Shown here: positions 44,346 to 56,113 of the stretch, piece after piece
How positions within the stretch are numbered: position 1 is the first letter of the stretch
How the letters are laid out: each line of letters begins with the position of its first letter
Origin: Heloderma charlesbogerti
Taxonomy: Eukaryota; Chordata; Lepidosauria; Squamata; Helodermatidae
DNA: 64,000 nt
Assembly (NCBI GenBank): GCA_026122225.1
Contig: JANEZZ010001570.1
Coordinates: 6,014,501 to 6,078,500, forward strand
Direction of reading: 5' to 3'
Made by a program: the position numbers and the translations under genes
The notes under the pieces: generated by a model
The model's input: only the letters and a program-made list of their open reading frames with translations
What the model was told of the DNA's origin: nothing
The model's database searches: none

Positions 44346-44854
44346 AATGGGTATGGGTAACCGTATGCAGCCCATTGACTTACAGCATAAAGTGTGTGTG
44401 TGGGGGGGAATCAGTAGGTTAAGGAAAGACTCTTAAGCATGAGACTAATTCGGCGTATAGAGGACTGTTCCACAGGCTATATCTGTGCAGAGGGGTCTTT
44501 TCTTTAACTATTTTCTTTCACACTTTTTTCTTTCAGCCCCACATGCCATTTGACAAGCTCCTTTTCAATCTGAGTAAGTTTGAAAAGCAGCTGTTGATGT
44601 AAGGAGCTGCTGTTACGGGGGGAAATTGAGACTTGGCAATGTGTGTATGTGAGCATTTGGGTGTGTTTAAATATTTTTTTGTTTCGTGGAATAGTTATTT
44701 TTAACTTTTTCTTCATAGCCATATTTTTATGAAACTTTCTACATTCTTGTTTTTACAGGCAGGCTTTGAGAGGGCCCTAGGCAACGTGAACACTGGCAGC
44801 CCCCACCCCCTTCTGTGGGTGGCCCTGGCGGCAGGTGGCAACAACACTGCAAGC

Positions 44855-44982
44855 CAGAGATGGGAAGTGTGTGGCCTTCCAAATGTTGTTGGACTGCAAC
44901 TCTCATCAGCCATAGACAACAGTGAGGAATGATGGGAACTGAAGTCCACCAACACCTGGAAGTCCATGTATTCCCCATCTCC
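44855..44982. mobile_element. Dyad MITE (GTTGTTGGACTGCAACTC type)
   Basis: Arms CAGAGATGGGAA / TTCCCCATCTCC, then GGCCTTCCAAATGTTGTTGG / CCACCAACACCTGGAAGTCC, then ACTGCAACTCTCATCA / TGATGGGAACTGAAGT are inverted partners across 128 bp. Related half-copies are at 6325-6411 and 28044-28140. Confidence 0.65.
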
Positions 44983-46108
44983 ATTTTAAGCAGTGCTACA
45001 AGAAGCATCTGGTGACTGATTCTAGCTGCCATTTTAATTTCCTACAATGCCAAGAGCGATGCTACATTAGGGCCATTGTGGTAAATTATGTCAGCTACAT
45101 CCAGCCACTTAATTCTGCTCACATCACCTGCTCACATTTTTAATGGAGTGCTGGGGGCAGGAGTGACCCAGCAGTGGGTCCTGCTGAGGATCTGATAAAC
45201 TCCAATAAGATGGGGAAATGAGGAGCTGAAGTTATGAGGTAGATCAGGGAGGGTGGTAGTTGTAATGAAAGCCTTACGTTTTTTCATAAGTCCAGAAATT
45301 GACTTTCCAGCACTTAACTTTGCAGTCTTCTAAAAACCCCTCTGTAGTTACGCAATAGTACCTTATAGCAGTAAACTGACAATTAAGAACAACCTAAAAT
45401 TTCAGAATAACAACAACAGCAAAAGACAAAATATTTAATTCAGTTGCTTCAATGCCGTATAATTTTTAAATATAGTTTGGCACTGTGATAGAGGTATATA
45501 TACAATTTCAGGGGCTTTGATATGAAAATATTGAGGTGAGCTGTTGAGGTTAAATACTTCTTCTCTTCCAGACCAAATAAGAACAAAAGTGGGGAGGGAG
45601 CCAATATCTCTATGAAAAGGAACATTTTAAAGAACGGTGGACCTTTATGACAAATGTCAATGGATCAGTCAGAAAATGTCAACACAATCTGATAAAGGCT
45701 GTAATGAGAACCATTTGTGTGGAAAGAGGGTGCTGTGAGTGCAAGCTGTTCTATCGTCAGCAACAAGACTGTTCTGGCTGGGTTGCGAAGACTGTAAAGT
45801 CAGATGTACATTTGTGTTTCCTTAAATCTTACTGAAATCAATAGGACTCAAAATCAAGGGTCAGGTTTCAGCACCGGCTGGGGGGCAAGATTCCCAGCAA
45901 AGTTCAAAGAATATATCCTGTTCATGGATATTCAGAAGTAAATTGCAAAGCAGGAACAGAGTGGCCAACTCGCTAGGAAGAAAGAAAAACAACAACTCTG
46001 TCCCTGCTCCCATGCCTCTGATCTGTAGCTTTTCATGACCTGGAGATAAAACAATATTGGCTTGGCTTATTAGCCAGTCTATATTTGTATTTACTCCACA
46101 AGCCCACT
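44983..46108. other. Unassigned non-coding DNA
   Basis: No repeat family or gene was recognised. Confidence 0.4.
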
Positions 46109-46492
46109 CCCTTTTTCTCTACACCAGGGTTTTATCCCACAGCTTTACTGGGCTTCTGCTTCCAGATTCTTTGAGGGATTAGATCGGCTCCTGACATGGT
46201 CTGGTTTTTTTGGGGGGGGGGGCTCTTTCTCTGCAAGTTCTATATGTTTTACTATACAGCCACTAGATGGTGCTGTGGTATAGCTCAATTACGGAAGTTC
46301 ACACAGCCATTAAAGGCGATGATCGTGCTTCTATAGAAAATGCCACACTTTCCACAATCTTAAAAAGGCTGAGATAAAGGTCATAAAGCACTGGAGAGGC
46401 CCTGGAGGTTGACAACATTGTGTAAAGGACCCGCAAACTTCCATGAGTGACCAATAACAAGCGCATGATAAAAGCCTCATGTAGAGAAGCCC
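46109..46492 (+). mobile_element. MITE family A relative (diverged)
   Basis: The left end TTCTCTACACCAGGGTTTTA and the right end, reverse complemented, TTCTCTACATGAGGCTTTTA pair well. The subterminal block GACCAATAACAAGCGCATGA corresponds to GACCAATCTCAATCGCAGGA in the 54464-54859 copy. The centre has ACTAGATGGTGCTGTGGTAT, matched by ACAAGACGGTGCTGTGGACT at 54464-54859. Confidence 0.6.
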
Positions 46493-47738
46493 TTCTCCCC
46501 TCCCAGGTCTTCTGGGAAGGCAGGTGGTATTTCCTTCATTCGCAATCAGAGAAGGTGAGAAAGAGTGGGAGAGGCTTCTGCATATCTTATTTTCTACAAA
46601 TCTCAAAAGACTTTGCCTGTCTCTCAGGCCCTCTCAAGGTGTTTCATCCAATGTGGGCTCAGGTAGAGGTGGGGTCTTCTCTTATTTGCACAGACATATG
46701 GAGAAGATCAGAAACACTGGGCGATTCCTGCTGTTTCTTACTTTCTTTGTATCCCAGCACCCTGTGGCAAGTGCAGAGGGCTTGAGAGAGAGGTATGATG
46801 CTGCAGTTTGGAGAAGATAAGGGCAAAAACAGAAATTACTTTAAATCTTTGTCTAGCAGCTACTTCTTTTTCATTTTTAATCTAGAGTAGGCTCGGGGGC
46901 TGTTTTGGCCCTAAGAAATAGTGAGTGGGACAGCACGTGAGAGGTCAGGAGTGGTTGGGGGGTATCAGCATGGAGGGTGACCCGCTGGGTGCCTTGCTAA
47001 TGGCTGTAGGTCAAACCAAATTAAAGACACAACTACAGAAGCTGGCTCAAAAGATGTCAACCCTAAACAGCAGTAAGCTTTAAGATCATTTGTTGTGTTT
47101 ATTTCACTCTCCCCTCTTTTTATTGTCATCAGAACTGCAGAATTTTTATCAGCACAGAACAAACAGTTCCTCTTTTCTTTTTAAGCAATGGGGTTTGTTT
47201 CTTTGGCATGCATACCTGCTGTTGAGGCCTATTTATAAGAACTATCACTCATTCAGTGTTTCTAACCGGGGAGTTGCCTAGAGCTGCTTCTGAGGGATGG
47301 TCACATGTTGCCTAAAATATGGGAGGGGGAAGGACTGCCCTTTCTGCCATCTAGGGTGGCCACTTGTGAATAGCCAAAATTGTGGAAATGCATCACCAAA
47401 AAAGAGGACAAGATATGATATGAATTTGCACAAAATTTGCAAATGCTAATTTATAAGTATAGATGCAAATGTAGAAATAATTATTAAAATTTAATTATAT
47501 TAAATCCCAGTAAATCTAAACATAGTGCAAAAAGGCTGTGACCAGATGACTTATGTGCCTGCATGTTCAATCTCTTGTCCAGGTGCTAACTGTTGATAAG
47601 CAATAGTTCCTATGGTTCTTTACCTTTAAATTGGAAGTAGACAGGACAGCCCTTCAAATAAAGGACACCTTCAAATAGGGGACAGTCTGCTGGTAGCCCT
47701 TCAAATAGAGGAGTGTCCTCTGAAAAATAGGACATATT
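46493..47738. other. Unassigned non-coding DNA
   Basis: Between about 47350 and 47740, the words AAAAGAGGACAAGATATGA, ATTTGCAAATGC and TAGATGCAAATGTAGAAATA echo 34140-34230 (AAAAGAGGACAAAGGAGG, ATATTTGCATGTGCC, AGGCGTAAATGTAGAAATAA), so a dispersed repeat of unknown class is probably present at both places. No gene was recognised. Confidence 0.4.
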
Positions 47739-48847
47739 GGGTAGTATCCCATAGTGTCATTCTGCAAATTCAAATAGCACTAGCAGAGCTCCACTGAATC
47801 TTTCCATTGCACAAGTGGTTGTGCATTATGCTTGCGCAATGGGTTGCAGAGTAAGTTGTACAAGCGTAATGCACAATGGATTTGTTGTTGTTGTTTATTC
47901 AGTCACTTCCAACTCTTTGTGACTTCATGGACCAGCCCACGCCAGACCTTCCTGTCAGCCGTCACCACGCCCAGCTCCCCAAGGTCGAGTCCGTCACCTC
48001 CAGAATATCATCCATCCATCTTGCCCTTGGTCGGCCCCTCTTCCTTTTGCCTTCCACTTGCCCTAACATCAGCATCTTCTCCAGGATATCCTGTCTTCTC
48101 ATTATGTGACCAAAGTACTTCAGTTTTGCCTTTAATATCATTCCCTCAAGTGAGCAGTCTGGCTTTGTTTCCTGGGGCATGGACTGGTTTGATCTTCTTG
48201 CAGTCCAAGGCTCTCTCAGAATTTTCTTCCAACACCACAGTTCAAAAGCATCTATCTTCCTTCGCTCAACCTCAAAAAAGCCAAGATTATGGCAACCAGC
48301 TTGACTGATAACTGGCAAATAGAGGGAGAAAATGTGGAGGCAGTGACAGACTTTGTCTTTCTAGGCTCAAAGATTACTGCAGACGCTGACTGCAGCCAGG
48401 AAATCAGAAGATGTTTACTTCTTGGAAGGAAAGCAATGACAAATCTTGATAAAATAGTTAAGAGGAGAGACGTCACACTGACGACAAAGGTCCACATAGT
48501 TAAAGCACAATGGGTTGCACAAGTGTAATATGCAACTAGTTGTGCAATGGGCTGCACAATCCCTTGTGCTGTGGGTTTCACAACAGATTGCACAAGCATA
48601 ATGCACAACTGGTCGCAAAAAGCACTGTGAAACAGCTTGTGCAAGCATAATGTGCAGCTGTTTGTACAATGGGTTGCGAAAGTGTAATGCACAATGGGTT
48701 GCACAACAGATTGTGCAATGGGTTTCACAAGCACACTTGTGCAAATGTAACTTTAGTTGGATTCTCCTCTTGCACATAGTTTGGAACCTAGTTTCCACTA
48801 GCACAACATTATTTGCGCTAGCAGAATGACACAGTTGGATACTGCCC
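47739..48847. mobile_element. TIR element with TTGTGCAA subrepeats, copy 1, split by BovB
   Basis: The left end GGGTAGTATCCCATAGTGTC and right end (reverse complement GGGCAGTATCCAACTGTGTC) are inverted. The interior is a dense mix of TTGCACAA / TTGTGCAA words in both orientations with CATAATGCACAA spacers, able to fold back repeatedly. Without the BovB insertion (47880-48504 plus one 9-bp duplication) it measures about 475 bp. The right subterminal block TAACTTTAGTTGGATTCTCC to ACCTAGTTTCCACTAGCAC is the inverse of the left block of the copy at 62635-62985. The class is unknown. Confidence 0.75.
47880..48504 (-). pseudogene. BovB LINE fragment with 5' inversion (twin priming)
   Basis: From 47880 to about 48272 the sequence is the antisense of a BovB 3' end (minus strand: RRKIDAFELWCWKKILREPW, LKYFGHIMRRQDILEKMLML, GKRKRGRPRARWMDD). 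From about 48273 to 48504 the same element continues in the opposite orientation (plus strand: DFVFLGSKITADADCS, RRCLLLGRKAMTNLDKI, VTLTTKVHIVKA). Upstream sequence therefore lies inverted beside downstream sequence, and about 18 residues at the junction (the MVFPVVMYGCESWT region) are lost. GCACAATGG flanks both sides (47871-47879 and 48505-48513). It is an older subfamily than the copies at 38318 and 49846. Confidence 0.85.
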
Positions 48848-49845
48848 GCTGTCACCCTGCCAACTTCCCTAATAGGTAGCTCTGTCTCAAATGCATGCAA
48901 CAGTGTGCTATATTGTGTCAACCACCCGCTGTCAAAAAGAAAGAAAAGAAAAGCATAACGTAAAACAAACGAAGGGAGTGAGAAAGAGCATGTCTGTGCT
49001 TGGAAGTGTCACATTTTTCATCATTGAAAGGTTAAAAGTGAAACGATCAGTTTTACTGGATCTTTTGTAATCTAGCCTGAGTGCATTTGTATGCCTTCCA
49101 AAATTTTGGATAGTTCTGGTAGGAGCTGCATTCCTACAAATTAAGTCTCTAAACCTTAAGTAGCTTACATATGATTCAAAATTACTGTGACATTCTTCAC
49201 TGTCTCAAAACAGTCAAGGTGGAATAGTAAAAAATCTATGATACGTAGCAGATTATTTTGTCTGCCCTGTTCAGCATGAATTATATTCCAATATATTAGT
49301 TCTCCTTCATGAACGCCATCTGCTTGTGACCATTAAAATCCATTTTCTATGCTGCAGAGATGAGATCTTAAGAGAGATGTGTACCATCACTATCCAAACA
49401 CTGCTGCTTCTCCTGGGGGATCTATTAAAGCCTGACACACCCAAGTATTTATGAGCCATAAACTGCCTGCTTCAAATGGGAGATTCATCAGGCATGCCTG
49501 GGAGATGCTGACAAAGACAGAGCATCTTGCGGCTGCAAGCTGGAGGGAAGGGATTAGGTAAAGGTTACAAAGAGCAGTGGCAGCTGCAGCAGCTGCATTG
49601 ATCAATTTATTTACTTCCCATCCCACTCTTGCCTTTGTGGCAACCTGAGTTAAAACAAAGAGATGCTTCCAAAGTCATTCTCCATTAAGGTCAACACTAT
49701 GGTCTGGTGTCTACCTGCAAATTACAGTTCATAAAACTGAAGGGGGAAAATCTACTATTTGAACATATTTTCTAAAATACCTGCAAACCTACCACTGGCT
49801 AATTTATTCAGACTGCAAATCTCTATTTTGAGATTGGGTCTGTCG
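48848..49845. other. Unassigned non-coding DNA
   Basis: No gene or named repeat was recognised between the TIR element and the long BovB copy. Confidence 0.4.
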
Positions 49846-52544
49846 TGACCATCATATCTACTATTGTGGGCAAGAATCCCTTAGAAGAAATGGAGTAGCA
49901 CTCATAGTCAACAAAAGGGTGGGAAAAGCAGTACAGGGGTACAATCTTAAAAACGATAGAATGATCTCAGTACGAATCCAAGGCAAACCATTCAACATCA
50001 CAGTAATTCAAGTCTATGCCCCAACCACTGATGCCGAAGAAGCTGAGGTTGATCGGTTCTATAAAGACCTACAACACCTTCTAGAACTAACACCAAAAAA
50101 AGATGTCCTCTTCATCATAGGGGATTGGAATGCTAAAGTAGGAAGTCAAGAAATCACCGGGATAACAGGCAGGCATGGCCTTGGTGCACAAAATGAAGCA
50201 GGACAAAAGCTAATAGAGTTTTGCCAGGAGAACACGCTGATCATAGCAAACACTCTTTTCCAACAGCACAAGAGGTTGGACATCAACCTACACATGGACA
50301 TCACCAGATGGTCAATATCGAAATCAGATTGATGATGTCCTTTGCAGCCAAAGATGGAGAAGCTCTATACAGTCAGTCAAAACAAGACCTGGAGCTGACT
50401 GTGGCTCAGATCATGAGCTTCTTGTTGCAAAATTTCGGCTTAAATTGAAGAACGTAGGGAAAACCACTAAACCATTCAGGTATGACCTAAATCATATCCC
50501 TTATGAATACACAGTGGAGGTGAGGAATAGATTTCAGGGATTAGACCTGATAGACAGAGTGCCTGAGGAACTATGGATGGAGGTCCGTCACATTGTTCAG
50601 GAGGCAGCAACGAAATCCATCCCAAAGAAAAAGAAATGCAAGAAAGCCAAGTGGCTGTCTGATGAGGCTTTACAAGTAGCTCACGAAAGAAGGGAAGCGA
50701 AAAGCAAGGGAGAAAGGGGAAGATATATCCAACTGAATGCAGAGTTCCAGAGAATAGCAAGGAGAGACAAGAAGGCCTTCTTAAATGAACAATGCCAAGA
50801 AATCGAGGAAAACAACAGAATGGGAAAGACTAGAGATCTCTTCAAGAAAATCGGAGATCTCAAGGGAACGTTTTGTGCAAAGACAGGCATGATAAAGGAC
50901 AAAGAAGGCAGGGACCTAACAGAAGCAGATGAGATTAAGAAGAGGTGGAAAGAATACACAAAAGAACTATACAGGAAAGAATGTCCCTGATAACCATGAT
51001 AGTGCGGTCACTGAACTTGAGCCGGACATCCTAGAAAGTGAAGTCAAGTGGGCCTTAGGAAGCATTACTAACAACAAAGCTAGTGGAGATGACAGTATTC
51101 CAGCTGAGCTATTTAAAATCCTAAAAGATGATGCTGTTAAAGTGCTGCATTCAATATGCCAACAAATTTGGAACACTCAACAGTGGCCACAACACTGGAA
51201 AAGGTCAGTTTACATTCCAATTCCAAAGAAGGGCAATGCCAAAGAGTGTTCAAACTACCGCACAATTGCGCTCATTTCACATGCCAGCAAGGTTATGCTC
51301 AAAATCCTACAAGCTAGGCTTCAGCAGTATGCGAACCGAGAACTACCGGAAGTACAAGCTGGGTTTCGAAGAGGCAGAGGAACTAGAGATCAAATCGCCA
51401 ACATTCGCTGAATCATGGAGAAAGCAAGAGAATTCCAGAAAAACATCTCTTTCTGCTTCATTGACTACGCTAAAGCCTTTGATTGTGTGGATCACAACAA
51501 ACTGTGGCAAATTCTTAAAGTGATGGGAGTACCAGACCACCTTACCTGTCTCCTGAGAAACCTGTACGAGGGTCAAGAAGCAACAGTAAGAACCAGACAT
51601 GGAACAACCGATTGGTTCAAAATTGGGAAAGGAGTACGACAAGGCTGCATATTGTCACCCTGCTTATTTAACTTATATGCAGAGTACATCATGAGAAATG
51701 CGGGGTTGGATGAATCACAGGTCGGAATTAAGATTGCTGGGAGAATTATCAACAACCTCCGATATGCAGACGATACCACCCTAATGGCAGAAAGTGAAGA
51801 GGATCTCAAGAGCCTCTTGTTGAGGGTGAAAGAGGAGTGTGCAAAAGCTGGTTTGAAAGTCAACATTAAAAAAACTAAGATCATGGCATCTGGCCCCATC
51901 ACTTCCTGGCATATAGAAGGGGAAGAAATGGAAGCAGTGACAGATTTTACTTTCTTGGGCTCCAAGATCACCGCAGACGGTGACTGTAGCCATGAAATTA
52001 AAAGACGCTTGCTCCTTGGGAGGAAAGCTATGGCAAACCTAGACAGCATAGTAAGAAGCAGAGACATCACCTTGCCGACAAAGGTCCGTCTAATCAAAGC
52101 TATGGTTTTCCCAGTAGTAATGTATGGCTGTGAGAGCTGGACTATAAGGAAGGCTGAGCACCGAAGAATTGATGCTTTCGAACTGTGGTGCTGGAGAAGA
52201 CTCTTATGAGTCCCCTGGACTGCAAGGAGGTCAAATCAGTCCATACTAAAGGAAATCAACCCTGAGTGCTCATTGGAAGGACAGATACTGAAGCTGAAGC
52301 TCCAATATTTTGGCCACCTAATGCCAAGAGAAAACTCTCTGGAAAAGACCCTGATGCTGGGAAAGACTGAAGGCAAAAGGAGAAGGGGACGGCAGAGGAT
52401 GAGATGGCTAGATAGCATCACCGATGCAATGAATATGAACTTGAGCACACTCCGGGAGAGAGCGCAGGACAGGAAGGCCTGGCGTGCTATGGTCCATGGG
52501 GTCACGAAGAGTCGGACACGACTGAATGACTGAACAACAACAAC
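49846..52544 (+). pseudogene. BovB (RTE) LINE, about 2.7 kb, endonuclease and reverse transcriptase, decayed
   Basis: A single long ORF can be traced. The APE-type endonuclease comes first (IIGDWNAKVG at about 50116-50145; SDHELL at 50406-50423), then a Lys-rich linker (IPKKKKCKKAKWL), then reverse transcriptase (KEWSNYRTI-like KECSNYRTIALISHASK, FIDYAKAFDCVD near 51457-51492, catalytic YADD at 51763-51774) and the C-terminal region to the GAACAACAACAAC end. It is broken by a frameshift near 50275-50292, a second near 50970-50990, TGA for Trp at 51409-51411 and TGA for Arg (CGA) at 52207-52209. The 5' UTR and roughly the first 45 codons are missing. All catalytic motifs that can be seen are intact, so inactivation is by frameshift and stop only. 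The enzyme would nick DNA and prime reverse transcription of its own RNA; in this genome it presumably also mobilised Sauria SINEs. Confidence 0.95.
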
Positions 52545-52559
52545 TATCTATACTGCAGA

Positions 52560-52740
52560 TGTCATGGCCACAACATGGCCAGGTTTTTGGAATTTGCTGT
52601 TTCTTCTTCCCTCTTTTGCTTTTTGTACCACACAGCCTGATGAATTCTGGAGAACTTGAAAGCTTGCACATTTCTGAGAAATTTTGGTTGGTCCTAATTG
52701 CCCAACTGTGGTATTTGAACAGAATAATTTACCACTGATT
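52560..52740 (+). repeat. Dispersed repeat, diverged copy 3 (GAAAGCTTGCACATTT motif)
   Basis: GCCTGATGAATTCTGGAGAA, CTTGAAAGCTTGCACATTTC and TTTTGGTTGGTCCTAATTGC follow the order seen at 60-235 and 1468-1625 but are diverged. It begins right after the end of the long BovB copy, so BovB may have inserted into or beside it. Confidence 0.5.
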
Positions 52741-52962
52741 ACATTATAATTTATGCATGGTCCATGTGCATACACATAACCTGCAATCCGTCACGTAGTT
52801 TAGGATTTAGGATCAAGCATAAGTCCCATAAAAGTGAATGGAATTTTATTTTACCCATGCATAACTAACAGCAGACTCGTACCTTGAATTAGCAGGACGG
52901 GAATGTTTTCAGAACAGGGCCATTGTTTTCCACTGATGAACAGATGACATAAAAACTACAAG

Positions 52963-53040
<78 letters not shown>

Positions 53041-54060
53041 ACAACAGGGTTACAGGCAAATATACATTTTTAAATGTCACTGAGAGAGGGTTCATACAAA
53101 CATAGATGCAAACTAGGCAGCTGCCTGGAGGCATCAACATTCCATGGATTCTTGCCTCAGCTATGCAAATACCTTGTGAGAAGTCTGCTTCAGTCTATGG
53201 AGGAGATGCACACAGAGGCAACTGAACAGCTCTTTAGCTGGATAATATCCCCTGCATTCCAGGATACTCAAGCCTCCACTGGTCACCTGAGACATGGGCA
53301 TGGTTTTGTACAAATAAGGAAATAAAGCAGTATCAGACTTTTAAAATGATAATTGTTGGGACAGAACTCTTGATCATCCAGACTACAGTTTTGCACACCT
53401 GGGAGCAAGTCTCATTGAACTCAATGGGACTTACTTCTGAGCAGACATGTATTTATTTTTATGATTACTTATATTAATAATTATATAAAATTACATAATT
53501 TATAATTTTATAATTATAAAACAGACATGCATAGGATTGTGCTGTTGGTGTGCTATTGCTATGATCCTTGGTTTCCAAAGGGCAAGGGAATGATCCACTT
53601 AGTGACTGGGAGAAAGTGTGGCTGTTGGATACTAGCTCACTGTCCCAGAGATCTTCAAGCAACTATTAGGGTCCCTAGATCTACACCTGACAATCCCATG
53701 GGTTTCCCCCCGACTTTTTTCCCTTTTATGTCGCTGGTATCCAAAGAAGTGTGTCACTGAGTTCCTTCTCCCCTTCCCCCACTTTCCTGTGCAGTTTTAA
53801 ATTTATCACTGAGCTCCTTCCCCACTTTCCTGTGTCATTTTAGAACTGTTTCAAAAGATACAATATGTATGTATAGATACGTGTGTGTGTGTATTAGGGC
53901 TGCAAGCTTTAGTTTAATTGATAGATTAATAAACTAAAGCTTTCGCTGACTGATCAGTGCAGTTGGGAGTTTATGTACCCTACATATTTATTCTGATTTC
54001 TTATTGTACTAGGAAATTTATTGCTACTAGTATTACATCAATCAGTCAATCACATTTGTG
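52741..54060. other. Non-coding DNA with simple repeats
   Basis: Holds the compound AT/AC microsatellite, one copy of the dispersed motif AATGGGACTTACTTCTGAGC (53426-53445) whose expected continuation (ATAGGATTG) resumes at about 53532 after an AT-rich stretch, and a GTGT run near 53881. No gene was recognised. Confidence 0.45.
52968..53039 (+). repeat. Compound (AT)n(AC)n microsatellite
   Basis: About 17 AT units followed directly by about 19 AC units; likely highly variable between individuals. Confidence 0.95.
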
Positions 54061-54460
54061 TACATGGTGTCTCTCAGCATTATATGGACAAAACTAAACA
54101 GGTCTCTGCTTCCAAGGAGCTTACAATCTAAAGTAACCAAAGGGGCAAACAATATAGAGAGAGAAGAGGGTAGAAAGGGATGAACATGGGCAAATGCAGG
54201 TATGAATTCAGTTGGGAACAAGGATTCATCAGTCCAACCAATGGTAATATGGGGAAAGTGAGCTTTGAGAGAGGTGGCATTATGTATCTCTTCAGGGAGG
54301 CAGCTTCCGTGTACAGGGGCAGAAAGAGACAATGGATGGAGTCAAGAGACAGCCAGGAGTAGTAGAGCTGAAAGAGGAAAGTGATGGGCAGGATATATCA
54401 GGATATGCTTGCCAAAAGATAGTGTAGGGCAAGGCTATGGAAATCTTTAAAGGTAAAGAC
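54060..54460 (+). mobile_element. Possible ancient LINE (L3/CR1-like) remnant
   Basis: CTTCCAAGGAGCTTACAATC and following purine-rich words resemble an old amniote LINE 3' region recalled as CR1/L3-like. It precedes a MITE and may share ancestry with the remnant at 31820-34115. Weak call. Confidence 0.3.
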
Positions 54461-54463
54461 AAG

Positions 54464-54859
54464 GGGTGTCATCACACGATGCAGATATCCCATGACATTT
54501 CTGGAGGCAAGCTTTCTGCCTCTGTTTCCTTCACAGGATCATGACCACTCTAATTCCCCCCCTCCTCCTTCCCCCTCCCTTTTCTCCCTTTATCTGGGAG
54601 TTCTATGTTTCTATAGGTTTCATTTATGCAGCCACAAGACGGTGCTGTGGACTAGCTCTTCTTACAGCTTTTTTTTTTCATGGAAAAATTGAAACGGGTC
54701 TGTTTATTACTAGTTTATTTCCATTTCAAATTAACCTGCAAAATTGCTTGGAAAGGACGAGAGAGGCACTAGAGGTTGACGAAGTCATGCACAGGATCTG
54801 AAAACTTCTGTGAACGACCAATCTCAATCGCAGGATAAAAGGCCCGTGTGATGACACCC
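54464..54859 (+). mobile_element. MITE family A relative with perfect 15-bp TIRs
   Basis: GGGTGTCATCACACG at the left and its exact inverse CGTGTGATGACACCC at the right. The body shares CGACCAATCTCAATCGCAGG and GACGGTGCTGTGGACTAG with the relatives at 46109 and 37750. Length is 396 bp with no ORF; frames crossing the pyrimidine-rich tract near 54560 are artefacts. Confidence 0.75.
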
Positions 54860-55870
54860 AAAGAGTCTGTGCTGGGTACAGAGGCCAAGGAGAAGAAGGG
54901 AGCGATGTCACATTGGCTGAGCAACAGGAGAGGTTAATGATTCAATAGGGGAGTTCTGGATAGAGGTGAGCAGCAGACCGAAATGTGAAAGAGGAATGAA
55001 AAATAAAATATTACCCATTTGACCCCTAAGACGAAGAAAAAGTGAATATATTTTCCTGTGCTGCTGAAAATCTTAATTTGGAATATGGCATTTATTTCCC
55101 AAACTTAACATATTCATTCCAAGGACTTCCATTATAGGAAGAAATTGCATTTTAAACTGGCTTGACCCGTTCATCTGAGTCACAATAAAATCCTCTGCTG
55201 TCTTTCAAAGAAGGCAAATTTGCAAAGACCTTTTGTGGTTCTCTGTTTTCTCAGCTCATAGATGCATATGAGATGTAATTGCATACGACAACAGGCAGGA
55301 GGAACTCACTGCCTTATTTGGCTAAGTAACAGTCTGTTTTTTGTAGCAGGAGCTGGCTAGCCGCAGATTCTAGAAAGAACTAAAGAGTATGACGCTACAG
55401 CATGCAGAAATGAATCACAGTATCAGAAAGGTATTTCATGGGTGTGTGACTGTGTAATGCCTTTGAAATAAATACAGCAAGTTTACCACATCTTTTGATG
55501 CTACCAGGCTTTCCAGGAAAAATAGTTCCACTCATTCCCCTTTGTTCTCTTATTCTTAACCATTTTTGCCTCCGTGTTCTTATTGGTATGTACGCTGCTG
55601 CAGTTGCTATGCTGCTGCTACTTCAGCTATAAGTGTGGACTATATATGGGTATAACTTCTATGCAACCATTTTTATGCATGTACATATTCACAACTATTC
55701 CCATGCATCTTCAAATACTTATTAATACTCCCATTAGCAACCAAGCACATCTTCAAATTTTGCCAGGACTTGCCGCATTAAAGCACCTTAAAAGAAGACA
55801 AATTCTTTTTGCTCTGTTGTCTACTGATATGAAATAAAAATGTTTGTCATGCTTTATAGAGTAGGGTTTG
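54860..55870. other. Unassigned non-coding DNA
   Basis: No gene or named repeat was recognised. Confidence 0.4.
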
Positions 55871-55875
55871 TTTAA

Positions 55876-56090
55876 TTTTATGACATATTTTATCCTGCTC
55901 TTCCTTCAAGGAGTTCAGGGTGGTCATACCTAGATCCTTCCCCATTTTTATCTTTGCAACAACTCTGCGAGGTAGGTTAGGCTGAGAGACAGTAACCAGC
56001 CAAAGGTCGCCCGGTGAGCTTCATGACTGAACTGTGCTTGCAACCTGGGCTGCCTCAGTCTACACTGGACACTATCCGACACTGGCTTTC
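55876..56090 (-). mobile_element. Old MIR-like CORE-SINE with L2-type tail
   Basis: On the minus strand: GAAAGCCAGTGTCGGATAGT, then a diverged B box, then CGACCTTTGGCTGGTTACTG, CTACCTCGCAGAGTTGTTG and the L2-like tail. The antisense BovB tail inserted just beyond its head. Confidence 0.6.
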
Positions 56091-56113
56091 AGTTCTACAT
56101 ATATTGTGGAATT

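Noticed and set aside
47832..48308. 158-codon open frame on the plus strand
   Set aside because: It is the antisense shadow of the BovB 3' end at 47880-48272; the true reading is on the minus strand.
48415..48921. 168-codon His/Cys/Ala-rich open frame on the minus strand
   Set aside because: Produced by the repetitive TTGTGCAA words of the TIR element, not by a protein domain.
51573..52097. 174-codon open frame on the minus strand
   Set aside because: Antisense of the BovB polymerase region; the YADD-containing frame is on the plus strand.
52889..53140. Open frame with Val-Cys and Tyr-Ile repeats
   Set aside because: It is the translation of the AT/AC microsatellite.
54492..54801. Two overlapping frames with hydrophobic and Pro-rich segments
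   Set aside because: They lie wholly inside a MITE and are read from a pyrimidine-rich tract.
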